Below are positions 28,350-37,683 of a stretch of DNA of 64,000 nt, piece by piece; positions within the stretch are counted from its first letter, which is position 1, and each line of letters starts with the position of its first letter. The notes beneath the pieces are model-generated. The model did no database searches and was not told where the DNA came from. It saw nothing but the letters and a program-made list of their open reading frames with translations. The DNA is taken from positions 1,435,676 to 1,499,675 of the forward strand of contig NZ_CP011941.1 of assembly GCF_001040845.1 (NCBI RefSeq), in the 5' to 3' direction. The DNA comes from Synechococcus sp. WH 8020. Its GTDB lineage: Bacteria > Cyanobacteriota > Cyanobacteriia > PCC-6307 > Cyanobiaceae. The position numbers and the translations under genes were made by a program.

Positions 28350-29212
28350 GAAGTACCTGGAGTGCGTAAGCCTGGATCAGGCAAAGACTTTCGTTTCCCG
28401 TATAGCCAAAACAAACCAAACCCCGCAAGTAGCAGCAGTGAGAGGCTCATCAACTGAGCAATCCTCAAGCCCCCGTCACAAAATGGAGGGACTCCTCCTA
28501 AGCAGAGCGGATCAATTCGCAGACCCTCAATCCACACACGACCGAGGCTATAGCAAAGCAGATAAACACAACTCAGAGCTCCTGGTGGGAGCGAAATACG
28601 TCCACTCCGACCCCACTGAAACAACGTCATCAACACAATAAAAACCACCAAATTCCAAAGAGATTCGTAAAGGAATGTGGGGTGAAAGAACTCTGAATCA
28701 GCAAAAATCTGGGGACGGCTTAAATAAGGAATAAATAATTTCCAAGGCAATTGGGTCGGGACCCCAAAGGCTTCTGAATTGAAAAAATTCCCCCAACGGC
28801 CAATTGTTTGACCAAGGATCACAGATGGGACCAAAACATCGAGCAGATCCCAAAAGGAAACTTTCCGCCAACGACAGAACAAAACCAGGGAGATTGTGCC
28901 TCCGATCAATGCTCCATGGATCGCAATCCCCCCTTGCCAAATCGCAAACACATCCCACCAGGAGTTTTGGTAAGAGCGCCATTCAAAGGCTACGTAATAC
29001 AGACGAGCGCCGATGATGGAAGCCAGCACCAGAATGGGAAGAAGGTCACTAATTAATCCCGATTCAAGGTTTCTCTGTTTAGCTAGCCAGCTTGATAAGT
29101 TGAGTCCGATGAGCACGGCCAGCGCAATGAGTAGACCGTACCAGCGCAAAGTAATAGGCCCGAGCTGAAAAAGCACGGGCCCAGGTGATGTAAAGACAGC
29201 GGGAATGATCAC
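28346..29212 (-). CDS. lgt: Prolipoprotein diacylglyceryl transferase
   Basis: A 288-residue membrane enzyme that moves diacylglycerol from phosphatidylglycerol to the lipobox cysteine of prolipoproteins. Motifs: [18 protein letters not shown] at the N-terminus, IHGALIGG with the conserved histidine, and [17 protein letters not shown] (the Lgt signature). Seven helices are visible. It begins 5 bp after petA's stop and overlaps cobM, so it is probably transcribed with the cytochrome genes. Likely clients in this window include the lipoproteins at 2.0 and 4.3 kb. Confidence 0.96.
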   Translation of the reverse strand: MIIPAVFTSPGPVLFQLGPITLRWYGLLIALAVLIGLNLSSWLAKQRNLESGLISDLLPILVLASIIGARLYYVAFEWRSYQNSWWDVFAIWQGGIAIHGALIGGTISLVLFCRWRKVSFWDLLDVLVPSVILGQTIGRWGNFFNSEAFGVPTQLPWKLFIPYLSRPQIFADSEFFHPTFLYESLWNLVVFIVLMTLFQWGRSGRISLPPGALSCVYLLCYSLGRVWIEGLRIDPLCLGGVPPFCDGGLRIAQLMSLSLLLLAGFGLFWLYGKRKSLPDPGLRTPGTS

Positions 29213-29217
29213 GTTGA

Positions 29218-30150
29218 TCAGACACCTTCAGCAGCTTGAACCTTCTCAATCTGCCTCTTTTTCAGAACCAGCATGATCTGAGCCAAAGCAACTGCTGCGA
29301 AGAACGCGAGCATGCCGTAAATACGAACAGGGTTCTGAAGAACAACTTCGGTATCGAGCTGACCGAATCCACCCACATTGGGATCGTCCGTGATGGGGGC
29401 TCCAGCTTCAACCACATCGCCAACAGAGACCAGCAGGGCGGGACCCACTGGAACGGTCTCTGAGATTTCAGATCCATCAGCAGACTTGACGGTGACGACG
29501 CTTGCGCCATTGTCACCAGGTTCAATGGCACTCACAGAGCCAGAGGCGGGCGCCGTGTAAACGGTGTTGTTGCTCTTTTCACCCGTTGGGTACACCTGCC
29601 CGCGGCCGCGGTTTCCACCCACGTGAATGGAGTACTTACCAAAACTGATGCTGCTGTCCGTCGCGGGGTCAGGAGAAAGCACTGGGAAGACAATTTCTTG
29701 ATGCTCGTCACCAGGGATCGGACCCACCAAAATCACATTGGGCTGGTCGTCGCTGTACTCGCTGAAATAAACCCCCTCTGTTTCCTCCTTAATCTCATCG
29801 GTCCAGCGATCCTGAGGAGCGAGCGTGAAGCCATCAGGAAGCATCACAACAGCTCCCACCTGGAGGGGAACCTGACTGCCATCAGCACCAAGCTCTTGAA
29901 CGCCATTGTCGTAGGGGATCTTGACAACTGCTTTGAAGACGCTGTCAGGCAGCACGGACTGGGGAACTTCTGCCTGAGTGAGCTTTTGGGCCAGGTGACA
30001 ATTCGCACAAACGATCTTGCCGGTGGCCTCACGGGGAGAATCGTAATTTTGTTGTGCCCAGAAGGGATAGGCCCAACTTGCAGAGGGTGCACTGAAGACG
30101 GCGAGGCCGACGATCAGTGCGGCAAAAGTGGAGGAGAGCAGGCGGCGCAT
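29218..30150 (-). CDS. petA: Cytochrome f (apocytochrome)
   Basis: The 310-residue c-type cytochrome of the b6f complex, passing electrons from the Rieske protein to plastocyanin or cytochrome c6. The start is the ATG at 30150 ([15 protein letters not shown]); the frame upstream is not coding. Signal peptide ends at SASWA, exposing Tyr28 whose N-terminus is the axial haem ligand. CANCH (48-52) binds haem c. A single C-terminal helix (~275-295) anchors the protein. It lies 43 bp downstream of petC. Confidence 0.98.
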   Translation of the reverse strand: MRRLLSSTFAALIVGLAVFSAPSASWAYPFWAQQNYDSPREATGKIVCANCHLAQKLTQAEVPQSVLPDSVFKAVVKIPYDNGVQELGADGSQVPLQVGAVVMLPDGFTLAPQDRWTDEIKEETEGVYFSEYSDDQPNVILVGPIPGDEHQEIVFPVLSPDPATDSSISFGKYSIHVGGNRGRGQVYPTGEKSNNTVYTAPASGSVSAIEPGDNGASVVTVKSADGSEISETVPVGPALLVSVGDVVEAGAPITDDPNVGGFGQLDTEVVLQNPVRIYGMLAFFAAVALAQIMLVLKKRQIEKVQAAEGV

Positions 30151-30193
30151 GGGAAAGCGAGGTAGGGGAGAGACAGCAAAAAGGAGGGGCTGA

Positions 30194-30730
30194 TCAGGAC
30201 CACCAGGGCTTTTCGCCCGTCCGGAAATCGGTTTCAGTCCATTGGCTAACAAACACGTTGTCGTTGTCGACGCTGACATTGGCCAAGGCCAAAGACAGAG
30301 GCGCGGGGCCGCGCACCACCTTGCCTGTGGCGTCGTACTGACTGCCATGGCAGGGACACATGAATTTGTTGGCGCCGCTGTTCCAAGGCACCACACAGCC
30401 GAGGTGGGTGCAAATGGCATTGATGCCGTAGCTACCGATCGCGTCAGAGCCTTCCACGATCAAGTAGGTGGGATCACCCTTCAAGCCTTGGACAAGACTG
30501 CGATCACCCTCGGCGTGGCTACTCAACCAACCGCTGGCGGTGACTGAATTACCGAGCTCATCCTTGGCACTGGTTCCACCACCGCTCCCGGCAGCCCTGG
30601 GCGGGATGAAGTAATTAGCCACCGGGTAAAGCGCCCCCAAGGCCACACCCGTGACGGATCCGAAGGTCAGCAGATTCATGAACTGCCGACGGCCCATACC
30701 GGGCACATCACTAGCTGGCATCTGAGTCAT
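30194..30730 (-). CDS. petC: Cytochrome b6f Rieske iron-sulfur subunit
   Basis: The 178-residue 2Fe-2S protein of the b6f complex. A twin-arginine-type anchor [14 protein letters not shown] (11-24) starts an uncleaved helix and predicts Tat-dependent insertion. Cluster ligands are in CTHLGC (Cys107, His109) and CPCHGSQYD (Cys125, His128), with Cys112/Cys127 forming the structural disulfide. First gene of petC-petA-lgt-cobM; tatC lies less than 1.3 kb away on the same strand. Confidence 0.98.
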   Translation of the reverse strand: MTQMPASDVPGMGRRQFMNLLTFGSVTGVALGALYPVANYFIPPRAAGSGGGTSAKDELGNSVTASGWLSSHAEGDRSLVQGLKGDPTYLIVEGSDAIGSYGINAICTHLGCVVPWNSGANKFMCPCHGSQYDATGKVVRGPAPLSLALANVSVDNDNVFVSQWTETDFRTGEKPWWS

Positions 30731-30812
30731 GACTGACGCTCAATCAACACTGAATGAGGTCCATTATGGAGGGTAAAGGTCCCGTCACGCTTTGCAACGA
30801 CTGGGCTTTTAG

Positions 30813-31181
30813 ATGAACCACTCAGCCGTTTCCGTGCTTGTAGACCCAGTATTCGAACAATCCATCCCTCCCATCACTGTCGACGAAGTGATCGACCGAC
30901 TGCGGGAGCGCTGGCAAGCCAGCTACGACATCCAACTCGTCGTCAGGCGCAAGAGGTTGTACCTCCAAGTGATGTGGGCCTATTTGGAGCAACAATCCTT
31001 CCCTTTAAACGAGGAGGAATACCGCACCCATCTCGCCCAAGTCGTGGATGTGGTCAATCGCTTGGGCCAAGCAGCCGTCGTCCGATCGTGGTTAAACGAC
31101 ACACGAGACCGTCCTCGACTCGGGAAAGCACTCAGCCTGCAGCTGCAGGGGGAGGGGCGTCTGGAGGAGTTTCTGGTCTGA
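30813..31181 (+). CDS. DUF3067 family protein
   Basis: A 122-residue soluble protein. The stretch VDEVIDRLRERWQASYDIQL and LYLQVMWAYLEQQSFPLNEE, followed by LAQVVDVVNRLGQAAVVRSWL, fits the DUF3067 family of oxygenic phototrophs. Function is not established to my knowledge. It diverges from petC and its last 50 bp overlap the convergent tatC gene. Its persistent place among b6f and Tat genes is suggestive of a role in thylakoid protein assembly (inference). Confidence 0.82.
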   Translation: MNHSAVSVLVDPVFEQSIPPITVDEVIDRLRERWQASYDIQLVVRRKRLYLQVMWAYLEQQSFPLNEEEYRTHLAQVVDVVNRLGQAAVVRSWLNDTRDRPRLGKALSLQLQGEGRLEEFLV

Positions 31182-31935
31182 ACCGCTCGACTGCCGCAAC
31201 CAGAGCAACGCCAACGAAAAACAGGCCTGAGATTGCACCGGCTAGCAAGGACATCGTGATCGGATCCGTGGATGGGGTCAGCACGGCTCCTGCCAATGCA
31301 GCAATCAACACGACCCAACGCCAGGCCGAGAGCATCCGCCTCCAACGGACCAACCCAAACAACCCAAGCAACAACTGCAGAACAGGAAGCTGAAAGGCCA
31401 GTCCAGTGGAGAGCATCAACAGGAGCACAAAGTCGAGATAACGCTCGATCGACCAAATCGGTTCCACGACATCAGCCCCGTAACTCACCAGGAACCCAAG
31501 GGCAGCAGGGATGAGTGCCCACCAAGAAAAAGCAATTCCGGCGAAAAAGAGCACCGCTGAACCCGCCACAGCGGGAGCGATCAGACGACGCTCATTCCGC
31601 GTGAGACCCGGCAAAACGAAAGCCAAGCCTTGATACAAGACGTAAGGAATCGCCAAGGTGAGTCCGGCATAGCCGGCAACCTTGAAGGAAACAAAGAGGA
31701 ACTCGCCAGGTGCCAACTGGAGGAATCGGATCGATCCCGCGGGTTCCTCCAAGATCCTCACCAACGGTTTTACCGCGAAAAGGCAGGCCAAAGCGCCAAA
31801 CACAATCGCAATCAGGCTGCGAAAAACGCGCTGACGAAGCTCTTCGAGGTGATCCACCAGGGACATTTCCACATCATTGGGTGGAAGCTGCTCAGGTTGA
31901 GGGTTCACCCGAATCGGTTCGGGGGCAGGAAGCAC
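31132..31935 (-). CDS. tatC: Sec-independent protein translocase TatC
   Basis: A 267-residue six-helix membrane protein that recognises twin-arginine signals. The diagnostic N-terminal segment MSLVDHLEELRQRVFRSL (residues 23-40) and the EFLFVSFKVAGYAGLTLAIP, QGLAFVLPGLTRNERR and FQLPVLQLLLG segments are all present. A 22-residue Pro-rich leader precedes them, so the true start could be the later methionine. Candidate clients nearby are PetC and possibly the arginine-rich binding lipoprotein at 4.3 kb. Its 3' end overlaps the DUF3067 gene. Confidence 0.96.
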   Translation of the reverse strand: MLPAPEPIRVNPQPEQLPPNDVEMSLVDHLEELRQRVFRSLIAIVFGALACLFAVKPLVRILEEPAGSIRFLQLAPGEFLFVSFKVAGYAGLTLAIPYVLYQGLAFVLPGLTRNERRLIAPAVAGSAVLFFAGIAFSWWALIPAALGFLVSYGADVVEPIWSIERYLDFVLLLMLSTGLAFQLPVLQLLLGLFGLVRWRRMLSAWRWVVLIAALAGAVLTPSTDPITMSLLAGAISGLFFVGVALVAAVERFRPETPPDAPPPAAAG

Positions 31936-31986
31936 TGTTTTCTCGTTCGGCTCAGGAGGGATCAGTCCGACAGCTAGTGGGTGAGC

Positions 31987-33729
31987 TCAGGCTAAGAGCT
32001 TGCCGGCGATCAGTCGCTGTCTTGCTCGATCTGGCTCGGCCCAGACAACCTCACCCTCTTTGTGTTGCACCGTTCCAAGCGCTGCACCTGCAATGCGTTG
32101 GAGATGCTCCACAGGGGCTCTGACGACAGCAACCCGGCGATTTCCACGCGCGCGGCTAAACCAAGCAGCGAGATCAGCAGCAAGGGTGACATCGTCTTCG
32201 TCGGCAAAACCAGCCGATGCCTTCAACACAACGTGACTACCCGGACATTCCTGGGCATGGAACCAAAGGTCACCAGGTCGTGCCCGCCGGAGACTGATCC
32301 AGTCGTTTTGACGATGATTTCGTCCCACCTGAATCAACAATCCCGCCGGGCTATGGATTTCGAGGGGCTGAGGGTCCAGTCGACGGGATCCCTGACGGCG
32401 GCGGCGGAGCCGTTTTGGAGCCAACAGATCATCCAATTCTTCCCGCAGGTCCAGAAGGCTTTTCGTGCGCGCCTCTAAGCGATCCCAATCAGCACCAATC
32501 AGCTCTTCCAGAAAGCTTTCACTGCCATCGAGTAATGCCAGTCGACTTTGATGATGCTGCAGCCGTTCTTCAAGAGCCGGCACAGCTCGTCTCAGTTTTC
32601 GTGCTCTGCCGTACAACTTCTGTGCGCGATCAATGGTCTCCCGATTCGGACTCACCTGACACAACAACGCATCTCCCTGCTGTTGCAAGTCATCGGCACC
32701 GCCGGTCTCCTCCAAGCCAGCTCTCTGGTCAGCCAATAGGGCCTCCTCACGACTCCTTAACTGCTTGAGCTGCTTTTGCAAATCCTGAGTTACACGATTC
32801 AACTCCTGACGTTGAAGAACAGTGGCGTAGTACTCACCCAAACGCAGGCTTAGGGGCTGCCCAGGTTGTGGAAGATCCGCCAACGACTCCCCATCAAACG
32901 TCGATGCGGACGCAGGCTTCCAAACGCGATAGGAGTTAGGCCCATCAAATTGCAGCTCAAACCGTTCGGTCTCCAGCGCTTTCAACCAGCACTGCCAACG
33001 CTGGTGCAACACCTGCCACTGCTGATCGCTGAGCTCATGAACGCTTGTCGCCAATCGCTCTCTGGCAACGTCTTCATGCGGGTCAGCCAGATGCTTCGCC
33101 AGCACCGGACTGATGCCCTGGTAGGCACTGCGCAGCGCCTTTTCCAGGCTTAGCGGCAACAGTTCCAATCGCTCTCTCCAGCGCTGCTCAGGCTCATCAA
33201 GTCGGGGAGCAATGCCTTGAAGGGCTGGGGGAGCGCTGTAGACATCTCCCGTACCAATCGGCCTCACTCTCGACTGGTGCACGCGGACTTGGCGTGCGAT
33301 CGCAGTGATGCGTTGTCGGTCATCGAGCAACAACAAATTGCTGTGACGCCCCATCAGTTCGAGCACCAAGGTGCGCTGGGGAGGCTGTCCAGGTCGAGGC
33401 GCCAACTGAAATTGCACAACCCGTTCAAAACCTTCCTGGCTGAGCTCCGTCAGTGCAAGTTGGCGGAGTCCATGCTGAATCTGTTGCGCCAGCGTGCTTC
33501 CTGCACCTTGCTTGGGTGGCGCGGAGATTTCAACCAGTCGGGGAACTTCTGCTTTCCAGCTCAGCTCCAACCAAATCATTCCCCGCAGGGTGCGAAATCC
33601 AAGCTGAAGCGTCTGAGGATCGGGCTGTTGAGCTTTCTCAAACCGGCTGGGTAGCAAGCGGGCACGTAAATCCGCCAACACAGCCCTCAGGCTGGTGAGA
33701 TCCATCACTTGCGGACTTTGGCTGACCAT
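31987..33729 (-). CDS. Rqc2/NFACT family protein (FbpA-like)
   Basis: A 580-residue protein with the NFACT architecture: N-terminal NFACT-N domain (MDLTSLRAVLADLR..., GRHSNLLLLDD), a central helix-hairpin and coiled-coil region (~290-440, many Gln/Glu/Arg) and a C-terminal NFACT-R domain (VGRNHRQNDWISLRRARPGDLWFHAQECPGSH is the landmark region at ~475-505). Bacterial homologues (RqcH) rescue stalled 50S subunits by adding alanine tails. Older annotations call it fibronectin-binding protein. It precedes tatC by 51 bp. Confidence 0.92.
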   Translation of the reverse strand: MVSQSPQVMDLTSLRAVLADLRARLLPSRFEKAQQPDPQTLQLGFRTLRGMIWLELSWKAEVPRLVEISAPPKQGAGSTLAQQIQHGLRQLALTELSQEGFERVVQFQLAPRPGQPPQRTLVLELMGRHSNLLLLDDRQRITAIARQVRVHQSRVRPIGTGDVYSAPPALQGIAPRLDEPEQRWRERLELLPLSLEKALRSAYQGISPVLAKHLADPHEDVARERLATSVHELSDQQWQVLHQRWQCWLKALETERFELQFDGPNSYRVWKPASASTFDGESLADLPQPGQPLSLRLGEYYATVLQRQELNRVTQDLQKQLKQLRSREEALLADQRAGLEETGGADDLQQQGDALLCQVSPNRETIDRAQKLYGRARKLRRAVPALEERLQHHQSRLALLDGSESFLEELIGADWDRLEARTKSLLDLREELDDLLAPKRLRRRRQGSRRLDPQPLEIHSPAGLLIQVGRNHRQNDWISLRRARPGDLWFHAQECPGSHVVLKASAGFADEDDVTLAADLAAWFSRARGNRRVAVVRAPVEHLQRIAGAALGTVQHKEGEVVWAEPDRARQRLIAGKLLA

Positions 33730-33794
33730 GAAGTGCCTGAGAATCAGGCTGAACAGGAAGCCTTCCTACCCTGCGATGCAGTCTCAAGCAACGT

Positions 33795-34367
33795 ATGGCT
33801 CCTGATGGATCAATCGCCAGGCCCACGGTGCTCACCGGCCCGAGCGGCGTGGGCAAGGGCACCTTGGTCGCCCGCCTGAGAGAGCGTCATCCAGAGATAT
33901 GGCTCTCCGTATCGGCCACCACGCGTGCTCCACGCAGTGGAGAAATCGATGGAGTTCACTATTTTTTTCACTCCAAAGAACAGTTCCACAAACTCGTTCA
34001 AAGCGGTGGCTTGCTGGAGTGGGCTGAATTTGCTGGAAACTGCTACGGAACACCTCGACAACCCGTCAGTGAGCGCGTCGCGAAGGGCATTCCCGTGCTT
34101 CTTGAAATTGAATTAGAGGGGGCCAGGCAGGTTAGAAACAGCTTGCCTGAAGCAATCCAAATTTTTCTTGCACCACCTTGCGTTGAAGAGCTTGAGAAAC
34201 GGATTCGCGGCCGCGGAACCGAAGTAGAAGAGGCGATCCAGCGCCGGCTGAAGCGGGCACAAGAAGAACTACAAGCTCAAACAGAATTCGATGCTGTCAT
34301 CGTCAACGACGATCTTGAAACAGCTTTAGCCGAGCTAGAGAAACAGATGAATTTGACTATCTCCTAA
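33795..34367 (+). CDS. gmk: Guanylate kinase
   Basis: A 190-residue P-loop kinase converting GMP to GDP. Walker [16 protein letters not shown] is at ~16-30, the GMP-binding region is [20 protein letters not shown] and the lid precedes RLKRAQEEL. Length is normal. The TAA stop runs into an A8 tract that forms the T-run of the convergent psaFJ terminator. Confidence 0.97.
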   Translation: MAPDGSIARPTVLTGPSGVGKGTLVARLRERHPEIWLSVSATTRAPRSGEIDGVHYFFHSKEQFHKLVQSGGLLEWAEFAGNCYGTPRQPVSERVAKGIPVLLEIELEGARQVRNSLPEAIQIFLAPPCVEELEKRIRGRGTEVEEAIQRRLKRAQEELQAQTEFDAVIVNDDLETALAELEKQMNLTIS

Positions 34368-34393
34368 AAAAAAGGGGCCCATTGGGCCCCTCT
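34366..34393. terminator. Bidirectional terminator between gmk and psaJ
   Basis: A 7-8 bp GC-rich stem (34374-34380 with 34384-34390) and a 3-base loop. On the minus strand it is followed by eight T residues, a strong intrinsic terminator for psaFJ. On the plus strand it is followed by TCTTT and may also end gmk transcripts. Confidence 0.85.
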
Positions 34394-34417
34394 TTGATGG
34401 TGTTGTGAACTGAACGA

Positions 34418-34537
34418 TCAGCCCATGGGGTGGAAGAGGAGATCAGGGAAAAAGCGATTCCACTCGATCAAGATCCCGGCGGTGAGAGTGAACCATATCG
34501 CCGCAACGACAGGTGCAGTAGTCAGAAATTTCTTCAT
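34418..34537 (-). CDS. psaJ: Photosystem I reaction centre subunit IX
   Basis: A 39-residue single-helix subunit at the periphery of photosystem I. Translation gives [20 protein letters not shown] followed by [19 protein letters not shown], matching PsaJ throughout. It starts 32 bp after the psaF stop on the same strand, the usual psaF-psaJ order, and ends just before the intrinsic terminator. Confidence 0.96.
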   Translation of the reverse strand: MKKFLTTAPVVAAIWFTLTAGILIEWNRFFPDLLFHPMG

Positions 34538-34569
34538 CGTGAAAAAGATAAGGACTTCGTGATGCGAGT

Positions 34570-35049
34570 TCAGCGAGGAGAGACGGTCACCTTGTTGTCG
34601 CTTTCAAGCAATTTGCCACTCGTGAATTCACCAAAAGCAGCGACAGGCCAAGCGGCTGATGCCAACAAAGACTTGAGAGCAAGAGAGAGATCAATTTGAA
34701 TCTCTTTCGTGTACTGCTCCTTGGTCCCGCGAGTGCCTTTGAGGTACTCACGACCCGCCCAGCCAATGCAACCATTGATGTAGAGGAACATCAGGCCTGG
34801 GAAGACGAAATCACCGGCATGGCTCCAACGGCCATCCACGATCAAATGAGGCAGCCCATCTTCACCACAAACGGCCTCGCTATACATCTCGAAGCGAGCC
34901 TTAGCTTGAGGCGTGGCGGCAGCGCTTGCACGCTGCTGAAAACGGGCACTTTCGGCGCAGGGTGTCAGACCAGCTACATCAGCCTTGGCGACGGGGGCAA
35001 AGCCGAACACCAGCAGGGCCGAGAGCGCAAGAGCGAAGAGACGACGCAT
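34570..35049 (-). CDS. psaF: Photosystem I subunit III
   Basis: A 159-residue PSI subunit. The ATG at 35049 is chosen; it gives a clear signal peptide ([23 protein letters not shown]) before the mature [11 protein letters not shown]. Landmarks are [40 protein letters not shown] and the IGWAGREYL segment. It borders PsaJ in the complex. A 6-bp hairpin (35069-35074/35082-35087) lies about 20 bp upstream of the start and may be in the leader. Confidence 0.97.
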   Translation of the reverse strand: MRRLFALALSALLVFGFAPVAKADVAGLTPCAESARFQQRASAAATPQAKARFEMYSEAVCGEDGLPHLIVDGRWSHAGDFVFPGLMFLYINGCIGWAGREYLKGTRGTKEQYTKEIQIDLSLALKSLLASAAWPVAAFGEFTSGKLLESDNKVTVSPR

Positions 35050-35126
35050 CGGAACGGTTCCTGTTGAGCCTGCCCCAAAGCGGCAGGATGTCACAAACGG
35101 ACAGTAGGGGAGATCCCTCCATCTTC

Positions 35127-36197
35127 ATGCCCACAGTGCTTGGCCTCGAAACAAGTTGTGACGAGTCAGCCGCGGCGGTGCTCCGCCAGGAGGGCGGCCA
35201 GCTCACGGTGTTATCCCACGGCATCGCCTCCCAGGTTGAGGAGCACGCGCAATGGGGTGGGGTCGTTCCTGAGATTGCCTCACGACGGCATGTGGAAGCA
35301 CTCCCAAGCCTCGTGGAGCACGCCTTAAAAGACGCTGGTCTCATCGCTGCCGACCTTGACGCCATCGCGGCAACCGTCGCCCCTGGCTTGGTGGGAGCCC
35401 TCATGGTGGGCTCCATCACCGGACGGACACTGGCCGCGCTGCATCAGAAACCCTTCCTCGCCGTTCATCATCTGGAGGCGCATCTCGCTTCCGTGTTCCT
35501 GGCGGATCACCCGCCAAAGGCCCCTTATCTCGTACTTCTCGTGAGTGGCGGCCACACCGAACTGATTCGGGTGGATCAGCGCGGAGAGATGAAACGCCTG
35601 GGACGAAGCCATGACGATGCGGCCGGTGAAGCTTTCGACAAAGTGGCTCGACTCATGGGCTTGGGCTACCCAGGAGGTCCTGCGATTCAGGCCATCGCCG
35701 TGGAGGGCGATGCCAAACGGTTTCAGTTACCAAAAGGGCGCGTTTCCAAGCCAGAAGGAGGCTTCTACCCCTACGACTTTTCATTCAGTGGTCTGAAAAC
35801 CGCGGTGCTTCGGCATGTGGAAGCGTTGAAGCATGAATCGGAGGAGCTTCCTCTTGCTGATCTCGCAGCCAGCTTTGAACAGATCGTGGCCGATGTGCTG
35901 GTGGAGCGAAGCCTGCGCTGCTGCCTAGAGCAGGGGATGGATCAGTTGGTCATGGTTGGCGGCGTTGCCGCTAACCAGCGCCTGCGTTCTCTCATGCAGA
36001 CTGCCGGTCAGTCAAAGGGGGTGTCCATCCACATCGCCCCGTTGGCCTATTGCACGGACAACGCAGCAATGGTTGCTGTAGCGGCATTGCGTCGACTAAC
36101 AAGCGGCGTGAAACCTAGTTCTCTAGAGCTAGGCGTCTCAGCACGATGGCCATTAGAAAAAGCATTAAGCCTGTATAGCTCAGCACCTCCATTTTAA
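35127..36197 (+). CDS. tsaD: tRNA N6-adenosine threonylcarbamoyltransferase
   Basis: A 356-residue ASKHA-fold enzyme that, with TsaB/TsaE, transfers threonylcarbamoyl to A37 of ANN-decoding tRNAs. The ATG at 35127 gives the family start [19 protein letters not shown]. Metal-binding histidines are in [11 protein letters not shown], followed by [11 protein letters not shown] and [22 protein letters not shown] (landmarks). It diverges from psaF with 77 bp between starts. Confidence 0.97.
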   Translation: MPTVLGLETSCDESAAAVLRQEGGQLTVLSHGIASQVEEHAQWGGVVPEIASRRHVEALPSLVEHALKDAGLIAADLDAIAATVAPGLVGALMVGSITGRTLAALHQKPFLAVHHLEAHLASVFLADHPPKAPYLVLLVSGGHTELIRVDQRGEMKRLGRSHDDAAGEAFDKVARLMGLGYPGGPAIQAIAVEGDAKRFQLPKGRVSKPEGGFYPYDFSFSGLKTAVLRHVEALKHESEELPLADLAASFEQIVADVLVERSLRCCLEQGMDQLVMVGGVAANQRLRSLMQTAGQSKGVSIHIAPLAYCTDNAAMVAVAALRRLTSGVKPSSLELGVSARWPLEKALSLYSSAPPF

Positions 36198-36238
36198 AAT
36201 TATTCTCTTAAGGTTGACTCCCCCTGAGATCCTTCCTG

Positions 36239-36424
36239 ATGGCTCCCGAAACTGATCTCCAGCAAAACGTTGTAGCAGAGCCAATCGAGCCCATCGAATT
36301 GAATGCTTGGAAGCGAGGACTTACTCCCCAAGCTGAAATTTGGAATGGACGCCTTGCCATGCTCGGATTTTCCATCGGCATGGCAACGCTGCTAATCGTG
36401 CGGATGTTTAATAACGCAGCCTGA
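36239..36424 (+). CDS. hli: High-light-inducible protein (one-helix CAB-like)
   Basis: A 61-residue protein with the chlorophyll-binding helix AEIWNGRLAMLGFSIGMATL (residues ~32-51), the hallmark of Hlips. These thylakoid proteins bind chlorophyll and carotenoid and protect photosystem II assembly under high light. It lies 41 bp downstream of tsaD and ends 6 bp from the convergent pilT gene. Confidence 0.95.
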   Translation: MAPETDLQQNVVAEPIEPIELNAWKRGLTPQAEIWNGRLAMLGFSIGMATLLIVRMFNNAA

Positions 36425-36430
36425 ACAGAT

Positions 36431-37573
36431 TCAACGTCTACCCCTTAACGCCTGAGCGAGTTCATTGGGACGAGGACTAACGGCTATTGCCTTCTCAGCT
36501 TCGACTTGCTCAGATTCAACCAATCGTTGCAAGGACTGATTAGCGGTCATCATTCCATCAAAATCGCTTCTCTGCATGATGTCTTCAACATCATCAAGAG
36601 CTCCCTTTTTAATATAATCTTTACAAGCATCAGTATTAATCAAAAGGTCATGATAGGCAGCACGTTTACCGCCAGCACTCTGAATTAATCCCTGAGAAAC
36701 AATTCCCATTAGCGATTCAGCTAAAGACTGTCGAACACTTTCCTGCTCTTCAGGTTGGTACATTCCAAGGACACGCTCAACGGTTTTAACCGCGGAGTTT
36801 GTATGCAGAGTTCCAAACACAAGGTGTCCAGTCTGAGCCGCTTCCATCGCGGTGCTTAGCGTTTCTTTGTCACGAATTTCCCCAACCAAAATCACATCAG
36901 GATCTTCACGCAACGCCGCTCTCAAAGCATGATGAAACTGGAGTGTGTGGCGTCCAACCTCACGCTGTCGGATTAGGGACTGCCGGCTTTCATGCACGAA
37001 TTCAATAGGATCTTCAATCGTGAGGATATGCCTGCTTTGATTGTGATTAATCCAATCAATCATGGCTGCCAGCGTGGTGCTTTTACCGGAGCCTGTCGGG
37101 CCAGTGACAAGCAGCAACCCTTTTGGACGCGCGCAAAGAACTTGAAGAACAGACGGCAGCTTTAGTTCGTCCATCGACAGGATCGCTTGAGGGATGAGGC
37201 GCAACACCATCGCCGCACCCTTCAAAGCATCGAACAAGTTGATGCGTACCCTTACGAAAGAGAACGCATGAGCCCCGTCGAACTCTTTGCACTGTCTGAA
37301 GCGGTCGACCTGCTGGGGAGTGAGTAATTCTCCTAGCCAATCCTGAAACTCGCCGGGGTTCGTGGGGGGCCAATCGGAGCCAATGATCTCGCCACGGGCT
37401 CGAAATCTGGGGCTCTCCCCGATCCCAAGATGAACGTCGGAATGCCCCTGTTCATAAGCGATACGCACGATCTGCTCTAAAGACGTAGGCGGTGAAGCCG
37501 ACGACTGTGGAGCTGAAGCTGGGGTGAACGTGGGCTTGGCTGGGATGCCAGGAGGAAAAACGGGCTGACTCAT
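36431..37573 (-). CDS. pilT: Twitching-motility retraction ATPase PilT
   Basis: A 380-residue secretion ATPase that retracts type IV pili. A Pro/Ser-rich N-terminus (~1-30) precedes the PilT core: GHSDVHLGIGESPRFRARGE, Walker A LLVTGPTGSGKSTT (~157), Asp box LTIEDPIEF, Walker B VILVGEIRDKET and the His box GHLVFGTLHTN. All ATPase motifs are intact. No other pil gene is adjacent. Confidence 0.94.
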   Translation of the reverse strand: MSQPVFPPGIPAKPTFTPASAPQSSASPPTSLEQIVRIAYEQGHSDVHLGIGESPRFRARGEIIGSDWPPTNPGEFQDWLGELLTPQQVDRFRQCKEFDGAHAFSFVRVRINLFDALKGAAMVLRLIPQAILSMDELKLPSVLQVLCARPKGLLLVTGPTGSGKSTTLAAMIDWINHNQSRHILTIEDPIEFVHESRQSLIRQREVGRHTLQFHHALRAALREDPDVILVGEIRDKETLSTAMEAAQTGHLVFGTLHTNSAVKTVERVLGMYQPEEQESVRQSLAESLMGIVSQGLIQSAGGKRAAYHDLLINTDACKDYIKKGALDDVEDIMQRSDFDGMMTANQSLQRLVESEQVEAEKAIAVSPRPNELAQALRGRR

Positions 37574-37683
37574 GCTGGTGGTGTCCGCTGTATGCAGCTT
37601 CGCGATGCTTCGTCAGCTGGCAAGTGATTCACCAAACCTCTAGGCGAGTTCGCCCTTAGGATTACCGCACAATCTGGATGGTT

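Noticed and set aside
30151-30420. 90-residue N-terminal extension of cytochrome f
   Set aside because: It is antisense-like sequence over petC in another frame; the signal peptide begins at 30150.
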